DNA from: Planctomycetia bacterium | Lineage (GTDB): Bacteria; Planctomycetota; Phycisphaerae; Phycisphaerales; SM1A02 | DNA: 25,792 bases | Reading direction: 5' to 3' | Assembly (NCBI GenBank): GCA_005799205.1 | Contig: SYHM01000034.1 | Span: 1 to 25,792 of the forward strand | Shown here: positions 7,785 through 15,423 of the stretch, piece after piece | How the letters are laid out: every line of letters begins with the position of its first letter | How positions within the stretch are numbered: position 1 is the stretch's first letter | The notes under the pieces: generated by a model | The model's input: the letters and a program-made list of their open reading frames with translations, nothing else | Databases searched by the model: none | Told to the model about the DNA's origin: nothing | Made by a program: the position numbers and the translations under genes

Positions 7785-9179
7785 GTGGAAGAAGCTCCCT
7801 TGATGCTGTCTGTCTCTGGTGCTCGCGGGCTCGTTGGAAAGTCGATGACACCTGAAGTCGCCCGTGATTTTGCACGCGCATTCACAGGCCATCTTCGATC
7901 CGTGCGTGATGCACGCTCGCCGTCGACGATCGTGCTTGGTCGAGATGGCCGAGCCTCTGGCACAGCGCTCGCGCGCGCTGTGGCGGATGGGGTGACTTCG
8001 AGCGGTTTCGATCTCGTCGACCTCGGCATCGTGGCGACTCCGACGGTTGGCTTGATGATTGGCCACCTCGGCGCTGTCGGTGGAATCATGATCACCGCGA
8101 GTCACAATCCAATCGAATGGAATGGACTCAAGACCCTTAACTCCGATGGGCTAGCTCTGCCAAGCCCAGACGCGAATGCTGTGATTGGCCGCTTTCGTTC
8201 GGGTGCTGCGGATGCCCCGTGCGCGCGAGGGTGTGCAACGACCCGAGACGATGGCAACGCGACACATGTCGCGCGTGTGCTCGCTGAGGTCGATTCTGCA
8301 GCGATTCGATCGAAATCTTTTCGCGTTGCGCTCGACAGCGTCAACGGGGGCGGATCGGTCGCGGGAGGATTGCTGCTTCAAGCGCTCGGCTGTGAAGTCG
8401 TACACCTCAACGCGCAGCACACGGGAGTGTTTGCCCACACACCTGAACCACTCGAAGTAAACCTCGGGCAGTTGATGTCGACTGTTGCAGGCGATGGTTC
8501 GATCTCGGTCGGGTTCGCGCAAGACCCCGATGCGGATCGACTCGCGCTCGTCGACGAGACTGGACGATTCGTCGGCGAGGAATACACACTCGCGCTATGC
8601 GCGCTACGACTCTTGCAGCGACACGGGTCGGGGGTGCTCGCGACAAACCTATCGACATCGCGGATGATCGACGCCATCGCGTCACGCTTCGCTGGCGCGC
8701 GTGTCGTTCGCACTGCGGTCGGAGAGGCAAATGTCGTCGCCGGCCTGAGGCCTGCGAATGGCATCGGCGGCGGCGAAGGTAATGGCGGATTCATTTGGCC
8801 GCGCATTTGTTGGGTGCGCGATTCGCTCTCTGCGATGGCGCTCGTCCTCGAATTGATGACACACGAAGGCAAGTCGTTGAGTGAACTCGTTCGAGGGATT
8901 CCACGCTATGCCATGGTCAAGCAGAAACTGGACTTGCAAGCCATCGGAGGCTGCGCCGCTGTCGCGCCAGCGCTCGATAAGGTGGCGGCCTTTTTTCACA
9001 GCGACCCTCTTGCACGAATTGATCGCACCGATGGGATTCGCGTCGACCTTGCGGCGGGATGGGTGCATTTGCGAGCGTCGAATACCGAGCCGATCATCCG
9101 CGTGATTGCTGAGGCGTCTGACGTTTCGGCTGCGAACGAGCTCTGCGCGCGCTGTCGGCGCGCGGCGGGAATTCAGTAG
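7785..9179 (+). CDS. glmM: Phosphohexomutase (phosphoglucosamine mutase/phosphomannomutase family)
   Basis: Alpha-D-phosphohexomutases move a phosphate between C6 and C1 of a hexose phosphate. The 464 residues hold all four family loops: the phosphoserine loop TASHNP (Ser106), the metal loop DPDADR (247-252), the sugar-binding loop GGEGNGG (329-335) and the phosphate-binding loop RASNTEPIIRV near the C-terminus. The GEGNGG form is closer to archaeal and planctomycete enzymes than to E. coli GlmM. Specificity (glucosamine, mannose or glucose phosphate) cannot be read from the sequence, so the symbol is provisional. A UAP1-like enzyme 3 kb downstream makes the glucosamine role attractive. The gene starts with GTG and has its own promoter. 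dapA follows 28 bp later, also with its own -10 box. Confidence 0.88.
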   Translation: MEEAPLMLSVSGARGLVGKSMTPEVARDFARAFTGHLRSVRDARSPSTIVLGRDGRASGTALARAVADGVTSSGFDLVDLGIVATPTVGLMIGHLGAVGGIMITASHNPIEWNGLKTLNSDGLALPSPDANAVIGRFRSGAADAPCARGCATTRDDGNATHVARVLAEVDSAAIRSKSFRVALDSVNGGGSVAGGLLLQALGCEVVHLNAQHTGVFAHTPEPLEVNLGQLMSTVAGDGSISVGFAQDPDADRLALVDETGRFVGEEYTLALCALRLLQRHGSGVLATNLSTSRMIDAIASRFAGARVVRTAVGEANVVAGLRPANGIGGGEGNGGFIWPRICWVRDSLSAMALVLELMTHEGKSLSELVRGIPRYAMVKQKLDLQAIGGCAAVAPALDKVAAFFHSDPLARIDRTDGIRVDLAAGWVHLRASNTEPIIRVIAEASDVSAANELCARCRRAAGIQ

Positions 9180-9195
9180 TTCGCCCACGAGTTCG

Positions 9196-9201
9196 TAGAC
9201 T
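9196..9201 (+). promoter_or_regulatory. Putative -10 box TAGACT, 6 nt before the dapA ATG
   Basis: TAGACT is followed by six bases and the ATG at 9208. The hexamer is identical to those of tpiA and alaS. There is no Shine-Dalgarno in the 28 bp after the previous gene. Confidence 0.55.
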
Positions 9202-9207
9202 CCGCCG

Positions 9208-10119
9208 ATGCTCACATTCGCAGGCGCGTATACCGCACTCGTCACACCGTTCACGCGCGATGGTTCTGCTGTCTCAATCGAGCGGCTTGAGCAGCAGATC
9301 CAGTTTCAGGCCGAGGGTGGCGTGCGTGGTGTCGTCCCATGCGGAACGACTGGTGAAGCACCGACGCTCGATGAGCGCGAGCACATCGCAGTGGTTGAGT
9401 GCGCCGTACGAGTCGGACGACCGCTCGGCCTGCAAGTCATCGCGGGTGCGGGGAGCAACTCAACGTCTCATGCGATCCATCTTCATCGGCTTGCGGCCTC
9501 GCTCGGCGCGCACGCAGCACTGCAAGTGGCCCCCTACTACAACAAGCCATCGCAGGAGGGGCTTTATCAGCACTTCATGGCGATCGCCGACAGCTGCGAC
9601 CTCCCTGTCGTTCTTTACAACATTCCTGGCCGGAGTGCCGTCACGATCGCCCCCACAACGATTGAACGACTCGCGTCGCATCCCAATATCGTCGCCCTCA
9701 AAGAGGCAACTGGATCGATGGACTCAGCGAGTGAAGTGCGTAAGCGCTGCTCGATCGCCGTGCTTTCGGGTGACGACTCGCTCACGGCGAGTTTTGCGGC
9801 CGTTGGAGCCGTGGGAGTGGTGAGCGTTGTCTCAAACATCGTGCCGGACCGCATTGCACGACTCTGTCGGGCGATCGCGATGAACGACTTCGCTGCACTT
9901 CGAGCGCTGCATGATGGGCTCTTCTCGCTGTCGCGCGGACTCTTGAGCCTCGATGTCAATCCAGTCCCCCTCAAGTGTGCAATGGAGCTGCTCGGACGAG
10001 ATAGTGGAACCGTTCGACTTCCTCTCGTTCGCGCGAGCGACTCAGTTCAATCAACTGTTGCGGCTCTGCTCGCCGAGGCGCAGGTCATGAGCCTCGAACC
10101 GCATGCGGGTCGCGCGTGA
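9208..10119 (+). CDS. dapA: 4-hydroxy-tetrahydrodipicolinate synthase
   Basis: DapA condenses pyruvate with aspartate semialdehyde, the first committed step to diaminopimelate and lysine. The 303 residues form a (beta/alpha)8 barrel with the substrate loop GTTGE (46-50), the proton-relay tyrosine in LYNIPGRS (Tyr137) and the Schiff-base lysine in ALKEATGS (Lys165). APYYNKP and SGDD are also present. Related aldolases such as N-acetylneuraminate lyase share the fold, but GTTGE, YNIPGRS and the lysine context favour DapA. Its stop overlaps the GTG of the Nudix gene (GTGA), so the two genes form an operon. The start is fixed by the usual N-terminus and by TAGACT. Confidence 0.94.
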   Translation: MLTFAGAYTALVTPFTRDGSAVSIERLEQQIQFQAEGGVRGVVPCGTTGEAPTLDEREHIAVVECAVRVGRPLGLQVIAGAGSNSTSHAIHLHRLAASLGAHAALQVAPYYNKPSQEGLYQHFMAIADSCDLPVVLYNIPGRSAVTIAPTTIERLASHPNIVALKEATGSMDSASEVRKRCSIAVLSGDDSLTASFAAVGAVGVVSVVSNIVPDRIARLCRAIAMNDFAALRALHDGLFSLSRGLLSLDVNPVPLKCAMELLGRDSGTVRLPLVRASDSVQSTVAALLAEAQVMSLEPHAGRA

Positions 10120-10715
10120 GTGCTTCCGAGCCAAACGATTCTCTCTCGGCACACCTTGATGGGGCTCCCGAACTACCGTTCAAGCTCGCAGTCCTCGTCT
10201 ATCTCTACGATCATGAGAATCGCATCTTGATGCTGCATCGAGCCAAGCCACCGAATCCATTGATGCATTCTCCCATCGGTGGAAAGATAGAGTTTCACCG
10301 CGGTGAGTCTCCGCACGAGTGTGCGCTCCGAGAGATCTGGGAAGAGGCAGGCGTGACGCTGACCTACGACGACATTCGCCTCTTCGGGATCGTCTCAGAG
10401 AGGGCATACAGCGGAGAGCACCACTGGATGATCTACCTCTTCGAGTCAACCGCACCGATCGATTCGCGCGCCGTCACGCGCATGCAGTTTGACGAGGGAC
10501 ATCTCGAGTGGATTCCAGTCGATAGGGTCTCACAACTCGAGCTGCCTGAAACCGACCGGAGGGTGATGTGGCCGCAGGCACAGCGTCATCGAGGCGGGTT
10601 TTTCATGGTGCAAATCGATTGCACCAAACACCCGTTCGATTTTCGGATTGTGGAAAGCGCTCCAGGAGTGGCGGATTCTCTCAACGAAACGCGCAGAACG
10701 AACGCATCTCACTGA
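10116..10715 (+). CDS. Nudix hydrolase with a two-residue insertion in the Nudix box
   Basis: Nudix enzymes hydrolyse nucleoside diphosphates linked to another moiety. The 199 residues contain the box at 55-80: a GGKIE start, then GES, then REIWEEAGV. Between the box glycine and the first box glutamate there are seven residues instead of the usual five, because of two extra residues after GGKIE. The metal-binding REIWEEAG core is intact. Before it lies a LMLHRAKPPNPLMHSP stretch typical of MutT-like proteins. The substrate is unknown; oxidised nucleotide or coenzyme clean-up is possible. The GTG start overlaps the dapA stop by four bases, so translation is probably coupled. The last 35 bases overlap the 3' end of pdxJ on the other strand. 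Confidence 0.88.
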   Translation: MSASEPNDSLSAHLDGAPELPFKLAVLVYLYDHENRILMLHRAKPPNPLMHSPIGGKIEFHRGESPHECALREIWEEAGVTLTYDDIRLFGIVSERAYSGEHHWMIYLFESTAPIDSRAVTRMQFDEGHLEWIPVDRVSQLELPETDRRVMWPQAQRHRGGFFMVQIDCTKHPFDFRIVESAPGVADSLNETRRTNASH

Positions 10716-11415
10716 CCGCGACGCGCAGTCCGACGAACAGCGACCTGCTGACAATTGCATGCCCGATGTGAAGCTCGTGCAATCCACCAAGTGCTGCGAC
10801 GGGCGCGACGTTCTCGTAGTGGAGTGCATGCCCCGCATTGAATCGCATTCCAGCTGCGATGACACGCCTCCCCGCGTCGCTCACCTTGTCGAGCTCTGCG
10901 CGCGCAAGCGTCCCGAGTGCCCCTTCACTGTGATACGCATGCGCGTAGGGTCCCGTGTGAATCTCGCAGATCGCTACTCCAAGCTGCGCCGCGGCCTCGA
11001 TCTGCCTCGGATCGGCATCCACAAACAGGCTCGTCTCGATTCCGCCGGAGTGCAGTGCCGCAACAACATCGACCAGCATGGCGGCGTGCTTGACAACATC
11101 GAGTCCTCCCTCGGTCGTCACTTCCTGACGCCCCTCAGGAACAATCATCGACGTGCGCGGGCGGATCCGCCGAGCCATTTCGACCATCTCGTTCGTCGCA
11201 GCCATCTCGAAGTGCAGCGGAATCGTGACTGCTGACTGAACGGCGAATAGATCGTCGTCGTGCACATGTCGACGATCTTCTCGAAGGTGCATCGTGATGC
11301 CATCGGCACCAGCGAGTTCGACCTCACGCGCGGCAGCGACAAGACTTGGTTCCCATGTGCGCCGCGCCTCCCGGACCGTAGCGACATGATCGATGTTCAC
11401 GCTGAGTTGCGGCAC
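10681..11415 (-). CDS. pdxJ: Pyridoxine 5'-phosphate synthase
   Basis: PdxJ closes the pyridine ring from 3-amino-2-oxopropyl phosphate and deoxyxylulose 5-phosphate, in the DXP-dependent vitamin B6 pathway. The 244 residues show the hallmark segments: SVNIDHVATVREAR near the N-terminus, GADGITMHLREDRRH, HFEMAAT, VPEGRQEVTTEGGLDV, and NAGHALHYEN followed by ELHIGHAIVSRSLF near the C-terminus. The length is normal. The start is a GTG at 11415, 6 nt after TAGCAT, and only 17 bp separate it from the divergent phoU start codon. The C-terminal end overlaps the Nudix gene by 35 bp. It appears to be a single-gene unit. Confidence 0.97.
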   Translation of the reverse strand: MPQLSVNIDHVATVREARRTWEPSLVAAAREVELAGADGITMHLREDRRHVHDDDLFAVQSAVTIPLHFEMAATNEMVEMARRIRPRTSMIVPEGRQEVTTEGGLDVVKHAAMLVDVVAALHSGGIETSLFVDADPRQIEAAAQLGVAICEIHTGPYAHAYHSEGALGTLARAELDKVSDAGRRVIAAGMRFNAGHALHYENVAPVAALGGLHELHIGHAIVSRSLFVGLRVAVSEMRSFCAFR

Positions 11416-11420
11416 GGGGC

Positions 11421-11426
11421 TATGCT
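11421..11426 (+). promoter_or_regulatory. Putative -10 box TATGCT, 6 nt before the phoU GTG
   Basis: TATGCT is followed by six bases and the GTG at 11433. It shares five bases with the opposing pdxJ box. The hexamer is the same as that of acs. Confidence 0.55.
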
Positions 11427-11427
11427 A
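11422..11427 (-). promoter_or_regulatory. Putative -10 box TAGCAT, 6 nt before the pdxJ GTG
   Basis: On the minus strand TAGCAT is followed by six bases and the GTG at 11415. It overlaps the phoU -10 box. Any upstream promoter element must lie inside the phoU coding region. Confidence 0.55.
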
Positions 11428-11432
11428 GGGAT

Positions 11433-12116
11433 GTGCCATCCTTCGAAGTCAAACTCGGCGAATTGCAGACAGCTCTCTACGAACAAGGCGATCGTGTGCT
11501 TGGCATGGTCTCGCTTGCGATCGAGGCGTATTTCGAGCACGATGACGCGAAGGCGCGCCGAGTCATACACCTTGATGATGAAATCGACCGTGTCGATGTC
11601 GCGATAGAACGAGCGTCGATTCCCCTCCTGACGATGGGACAAACTGACGAACATGCGATTCGACAGGTACTCACAATTGTGAAAGTCAATAACGAACTCG
11701 AACGCATTGCCGATTGCGGCGTCACCATCGCCGAGCAGATCGCTGGGCACCAGCGCTTGACCGATCCCATGCCGCCGACGTTTCGAGTCATGGCCAACAG
11801 CGTGCTGGGCATGCTTCGAGATTCGAATCGCGCACTCGCCACCTCGAATGCCGACCTCGCGCGACAGGTCTTGCTCTTCGATGACACAGTCGACCGATTT
11901 CGAAGTGAACTGATGCTGCAAGCGCAGGAGCAGGTCGCCCTTGGTTCGAGCAGTGTGCGATTTGCGTTTCGGGTCGCCGGCGCGACTCGAAACCTTGAGC
12001 GAATCGCAGACCACTCGACCAACATCTGTGAGCAGGCGATCTATCTCTTGAGCGGCAAGATTGTGCGCCACCGTCCTGAGGGATGGTCCGACCCGGCAGT
12101 ACCTGCACAGCCATGA
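11433..12116 (+). CDS. phoU: PhoU-family phosphate regulatory protein
   Basis: PhoU proteins are all-helical, cytoplasmic, metal-binding regulators that damp Pst phosphate uptake and PhoR signalling. The 227 residues contain two PhoU repeats. The first has EIDRVDVAIE then NNELERIADCGVTIAE (about 45-105). The second has LFDDTVDRFRSEL then ATRNLERIADHSTNICEQAIYLLSGKIV (about 145-220). The E/DxxxD and ERIAD motifs that bind metal clusters are present in both. The start is GTG, 6 nt after TATGCT. No pst transporter or two-component gene is in the window, which is unusual for phoU. Its stop overlaps the start of the UAP1-like gene (ATGA). Confidence 0.93.
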   Translation: MPSFEVKLGELQTALYEQGDRVLGMVSLAIEAYFEHDDAKARRVIHLDDEIDRVDVAIERASIPLLTMGQTDEHAIRQVLTIVKVNNELERIADCGVTIAEQIAGHQRLTDPMPPTFRVMANSVLGMLRDSNRALATSNADLARQVLLFDDTVDRFRSELMLQAQEQVALGSSSVRFAFRVAGATRNLERIADHSTNICEQAIYLLSGKIVRHRPEGWSDPAVPAQP

Positions 12117-13540
12117 GCGACGCGGACAGGCTGCGATACAACCAGGTGCGAGCTCGCCTGACCGCATTCGGACAGTCGCATGTACTGGCCTTCTTCGATC
12201 AGCTTGACGAGTCGGCGCAACAACGGTTGCTGACACAGTGCGAGTCGATTCCACTTGAGCTGCTTGCGCGCGAAGTGAATCGTTGGCGCGACCACCACAC
12301 GCTTGAACGGGTGACGCATGCACCGATCGAGCCTGCCCGTGTCGTCGCTGCACGGGATGTCGATGTGGCGACCTATCGCGCGCTCGGAGAGCGGATGCTT
12401 CGTGAGGGACGCGTTGCATGTTTTACAGTCGCAGGCGGCCAAGGCACTCGACTCGGATGGGACGCCCCCAAGGGAACATTCGCAGCGACACCGATCCTGC
12501 GCAAGAGCCTCTTTCAGGTCTTCGCCGAGACGATTCGATCGGCGCGCCTTCGATGGCAGTGTTCGATTCCTTGGTATGTCATGACGAGCCCACAGAACCA
12601 CGAAGCGACGCGCCGCTTTTTTGCCGAGCATGATTGGTTCGCGCTCGAGAACTCGACCGTTCGACTCTTTGAGCAAGGCACGCTGCCATCGTTGACGCCT
12701 GATGGAAAGATCTTGCTTGCGCAACGCGACGCGATTGCTCTGAATCCAGATGGACACGGCGGAGCGATCCGCGCGCTGAACGCCAGCGGAGCGCTGGCAG
12801 AGATGGAACGCGAGTCGATCGACACGATCTCGTATTTTCAGATTGACAACCCACTCGTCAAGGCGATTGATCCGCTCTTTCTTGGATTGCACGCTGCGCA
12901 CCCAGAGAGTTCGGGCGAGGTTTCGAGCAAGGCTGTCGCCAAGCGCGATCAACACGAGAAGGTTGGGGTGTTCTGCAGACGAGCGGATCGCTCGATGGTG
13001 ATGGAGTACAGCGACCTGCCGCCCAACCTTGCGCAGGCAACCCACGCTGACGGAACTCTCGTGCACAGTGCGGGGTCGATCGCGATTCACCTCTTTGCGC
13101 GCCGCTTTCTTGAGGAGATCGCACGCGCGGGCCACGAGCTTCCTCTTCACTGCGCCTCGAAGCGGGTGCCATCGATTGACCTCGAGACGGGACTCCTCAA
13201 CGAATCACCCACGAGCAGCGCGATCAAACTCGAATCATTCATCTTCGACACACTTCCACTTGCCAAGCGCTCGTTGATTCTTGAAACATCGCGTGAAGAG
13301 GAGTTCGCGCCCATCAAGAATGCGCTGGGTGACGACTCACCCCAGACGAGCGCCCAGGCGCAATCTGATCGCGCCGCGCGGTGGCTCGAGCATTGTGGCG
13401 CCGCCGTGGCTCGCGATTCGCACGGCGGGTACGCGGCGACGCTCGAACTTTCACCATTGACCGCGCTCGACACGGAACAGCTCGCTCGCCATCCGAGACT
13501 TCCCTCGCGCGTTGACGCCGGGAGTCGTCTCGCGCTGTGA
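12113..13540 (+). CDS. Eukaryotic-type UDP-N-acetylhexosamine (UDP-sugar) pyrophosphorylase
   Basis: UDPGP-family enzymes make a UDP-sugar and pyrophosphate from UTP and a sugar 1-phosphate. The 475 residues have the nucleotide loop VAGGQGTRLGWDAPKG (106-121), the LLAQRDAIALNPDGHGG segment that includes the uridine-binding GHGG, the metal-site region YFQIDNPLVK, and KAVAKRDQHEKVGVF. This is the UAP1/UGP2-like architecture rather than bacterial GalU or GlmU. The sequence is nearer UAP1 (UDP-GlcNAc) by eye, but UDP-Glc or UDP-Gal use is not excluded. The start at 12113 gives a four-base ATGA overlap with phoU. The frame is open 30 bases further upstream, which would only add residues inside phoU. 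It is the second gene of the phoU unit. Confidence 0.88.
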   Translation: MSDADRLRYNQVRARLTAFGQSHVLAFFDQLDESAQQRLLTQCESIPLELLAREVNRWRDHHTLERVTHAPIEPARVVAARDVDVATYRALGERMLREGRVACFTVAGGQGTRLGWDAPKGTFAATPILRKSLFQVFAETIRSARLRWQCSIPWYVMTSPQNHEATRRFFAEHDWFALENSTVRLFEQGTLPSLTPDGKILLAQRDAIALNPDGHGGAIRALNASGALAEMERESIDTISYFQIDNPLVKAIDPLFLGLHAAHPESSGEVSSKAVAKRDQHEKVGVFCRRADRSMVMEYSDLPPNLAQATHADGTLVHSAGSIAIHLFARRFLEEIARAGHELPLHCASKRVPSIDLETGLLNESPTSSAIKLESFIFDTLPLAKRSLILETSREEEFAPIKNALGDDSPQTSAQAQSDRAARWLEHCGAAVARDSHGGYAATLELSPLTALDTEQLARHPRLPSRVDAGSRLAL

Positions 13541-13550
13541 ACGCCACACT

Positions 13551-13571
13551 GTGATCCCGATCTCCGATCAC
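13551..13571. terminator. Weak hairpin between convergent genes (possible terminator)
   Basis: GTGATC (13551-13556) and GATCAC (13566-13571) can pair around a nine-base loop. They lie in the 44-bp gap between the UAP1-like gene and recJ. There is no T tract on either side, so an intrinsic terminator is doubtful. Confidence 0.2.
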
Positions 13572-13584
13572 GTTGCGGACACGT

Positions 13585-15321
13585 TCACCCAGCATCCGAG
13601 ATGTCAATCACCGTGCACGCGGGACGTGCCGGCATCCTCCATCGATCAACCTGTGGACGAACAAGCAAGTCGACGAGCATCCCGTTTTTTATCTTGGAGC
13701 AGAACTCTCGTTGTCTCCACCACGTGCAACGCATGTGCGCATCACTGCTTCCGTGGCCGGCGAGCGTGACATGGAAAGCGATGTGATCGCCATCTGCACC
13801 GAAGTGTGTGGCTGGCTGTGTCACGCGCGCACGTCGCATGAGCAACGTCGGAGGTGGGAATCCCATGCCAAATGGACCGAACGCCGCGAGCGACTCAAAG
13901 GTCGCGATGCTGACGTCACCCGGCTCGAGAATGGCGTCTGCAATGAGCGAAGGGTTCACACTGCCGTCACGGTGTGATGCGGCGTGGGAAGAGAACTCTT
14001 CACGAAACGCCTCGAGCCGATCGGCGCGAAGCGTGATGCCAGCGGCGGCAGCATGCCCTCCGTAACGGTCAAGGTGGTGGCGACAGGCGTGCAAACCATC
14101 GAGCACTGAATATCCCGCAACGCCACGCGCTGATCCGTACAAGAACTCCCCAGCACTTTCAAGCAGAATGACGGGCTTGTTGAGTTTGTCGCTCAGGCGC
14201 GCGCAAGCGATCCCGACGATCCCGCGCTGCCACTCCCCCGATGCGAGCACGCAGGCGCCAGAGGCGCGGCCGAGCCCCTCTTCGATTCGCTTCGATGCTG
14301 ACTCAACGATCATTCGCTCCTTCTGCTTTCGATCTGCATTCAGGAGCCCGAACTGCGATGCGATCGTGCGCGCCTTGTCGCTCGCGCTTGAACAATCGAG
14401 TCCGAGCAACCCAACAGCGTCTTGTGCATTCCCGAGCCGTCCACACGCGTTCAAGATCGGACCGATTCCAAATGAGATGCGCTCTGCGTCGACTGAGTCG
14501 CTTACACCGATTCCTGCCTCGCGTGCGAGCGCGCGCAGCCCTGGAAGTCCGCTCGTGGCGATCCTGGGTGCGCCAAGCCGAACAATTGTTCTGTTGTCGC
14601 GCGCGGCATCTCCTCCGAGCGGAACGACATCGGTAATCGTTGCCAACGCGGCGAGTGCAATCGTTTCGGTTAAGAGCGTCCGAAAGACGGGCGACACCCG
14701 TTCATTCTCACACCACGCGCAGGCGAAGGCCCATCCAACCTTCCATGCGACTGCCGCGCCGCAGAGCGCGCTTGGCGTGGTTCCGAGCGCTGGATGGGCA
14801 ATCGCCTCTGCCTGAGGCAGGATCCCATCGCTGCGAATCGCATGGTGATCGGTGATCAGCAGTTCGATGCCGAGCCGCCGCGCCTCAAGCGCCTCATCGA
14901 GCGCGGTGATGCCGCAATCCACAGTCACAACAACCTCGCACCCGATTGACGCAAGGTGCTCAACCGCGCTCTTTGAGAGTCCGTACCCTTCGGTCGCTCG
15001 ACTGGGGATGTAGACAGTCACTGCGAGATCGTTTCGGGCAGCTCGAATGAAGTGCACAAGAATCGCCGCGGCGCACATGCCGTCTGCGTCGTAGTCGCCG
15101 AAAATGGCGATGTGCTTCTGCGTTCGAACTGCCTCCGCGAGCCGCGCCCCCACGTTGCGCACTCCCGCTAGTTCGTCAAGCGGGCGCAAGTCCGACCATG
15201 ATGGCGCGAGAAACTGCGCAAGGTCGCTCGGTGCGATCCCCCTCGCTTGGGCGAAGCGCTCGACAAGCGTTGCCGACTCACTGCGAGCGGGAAGCGTCCA
15301 CACTTTTGTCCACCCTTGCAC
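13585..15321 (-). CDS. recJ: Single-stranded-DNA-specific exonuclease RecJ
   Basis: RecJ degrades single-stranded DNA 5' to 3' in recombination and repair. From the chosen start it is 578 residues: a DHH catalytic domain with GDYDADG (75-81), TVDCGIT and ITDHHA (DHH 158-160), then the DHHA1 region with RYGGHAAAAGI, and a C-terminal OB-type domain (AAFGPFGMGFPPP onward). The frame stays open to 15660, but that extension runs antisense through the start of adk and has no RecJ similarity. GTG 15321 gives an N-terminus 'MQGWTKVWTLPAR' like those of related enzymes and sits 6 nt after TACCCT. GTG 15354 and the GTG three codons before TLPAR are alternatives. The gene is divergent from adk. Confidence 0.93.
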   Translation of the reverse strand: MQGWTKVWTLPARSESATLVERFAQARGIAPSDLAQFLAPSWSDLRPLDELAGVRNVGARLAEAVRTQKHIAIFGDYDADGMCAAAILVHFIRAARNDLAVTVYIPSRATEGYGLSKSAVEHLASIGCEVVVTVDCGITALDEALEARRLGIELLITDHHAIRSDGILPQAEAIAHPALGTTPSALCGAAVAWKVGWAFACAWCENERVSPVFRTLLTETIALAALATITDVVPLGGDAARDNRTIVRLGAPRIATSGLPGLRALAREAGIGVSDSVDAERISFGIGPILNACGRLGNAQDAVGLLGLDCSSASDKARTIASQFGLLNADRKQKERMIVESASKRIEEGLGRASGACVLASGEWQRGIVGIACARLSDKLNKPVILLESAGEFLYGSARGVAGYSVLDGLHACRHHLDRYGGHAAAAGITLRADRLEAFREEFSSHAASHRDGSVNPSLIADAILEPGDVSIATFESLAAFGPFGMGFPPPTLLMRRARVTQPATHFGADGDHIAFHVTLAGHGSSDAHMRCTWWRQREFCSKIKNGMLVDLLVRPQVDRWRMPARPACTVIDISDAG

Positions 15322-15327
15322 GCGGTG

Positions 15328-15333
15328 AGGGTA
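15328..15333 (-). promoter_or_regulatory. Putative -10 box TACCCT, 6 nt before the recJ GTG
   Basis: On the minus strand TACCCT is followed by six bases and the GTG at 15321. The start was chosen partly from this spacing, so the box is weaker independent evidence than those of tpiA, acs or phoU. Confidence 0.35.
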
Positions 15334-15377
15334 CGCACTGAATTCAGCCCCCACGCCGGAAGTGCGAGATGCACTTG

Positions 15378-15383
15378 TTATTA
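15378..15383 (+). promoter_or_regulatory. Possible -10 region of adk (TATTAT)
   Basis: A short A/T-rich stretch in the 102-bp recJ/adk gap contains TATTAT about 40 bp before the adk ATG. Transcription from here would give a leader of about 33 nt with no clear Shine-Dalgarno. I see no matching -35 element. Confidence 0.3.
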
Positions 15384-15423
15384 TTTGTGTACTCCACAGC
15401 AATTCACCTTCGAACTCTCCACC

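Noticed and set aside
11397..12419. 340-residue minus-strand frame opposite phoU
   Set aside because: PhoU repeats on the plus strand are unambiguous; the minus frame is Arg/His-rich and antisense.
12041..13150. 369-residue open frame opposite the UAP1-like gene
   Set aside because: The plus-strand frame carries all UDPGP motifs; the minus frame is Arg/Leu-rich with no recognisable domain, as expected of a shadow in high-GC DNA.
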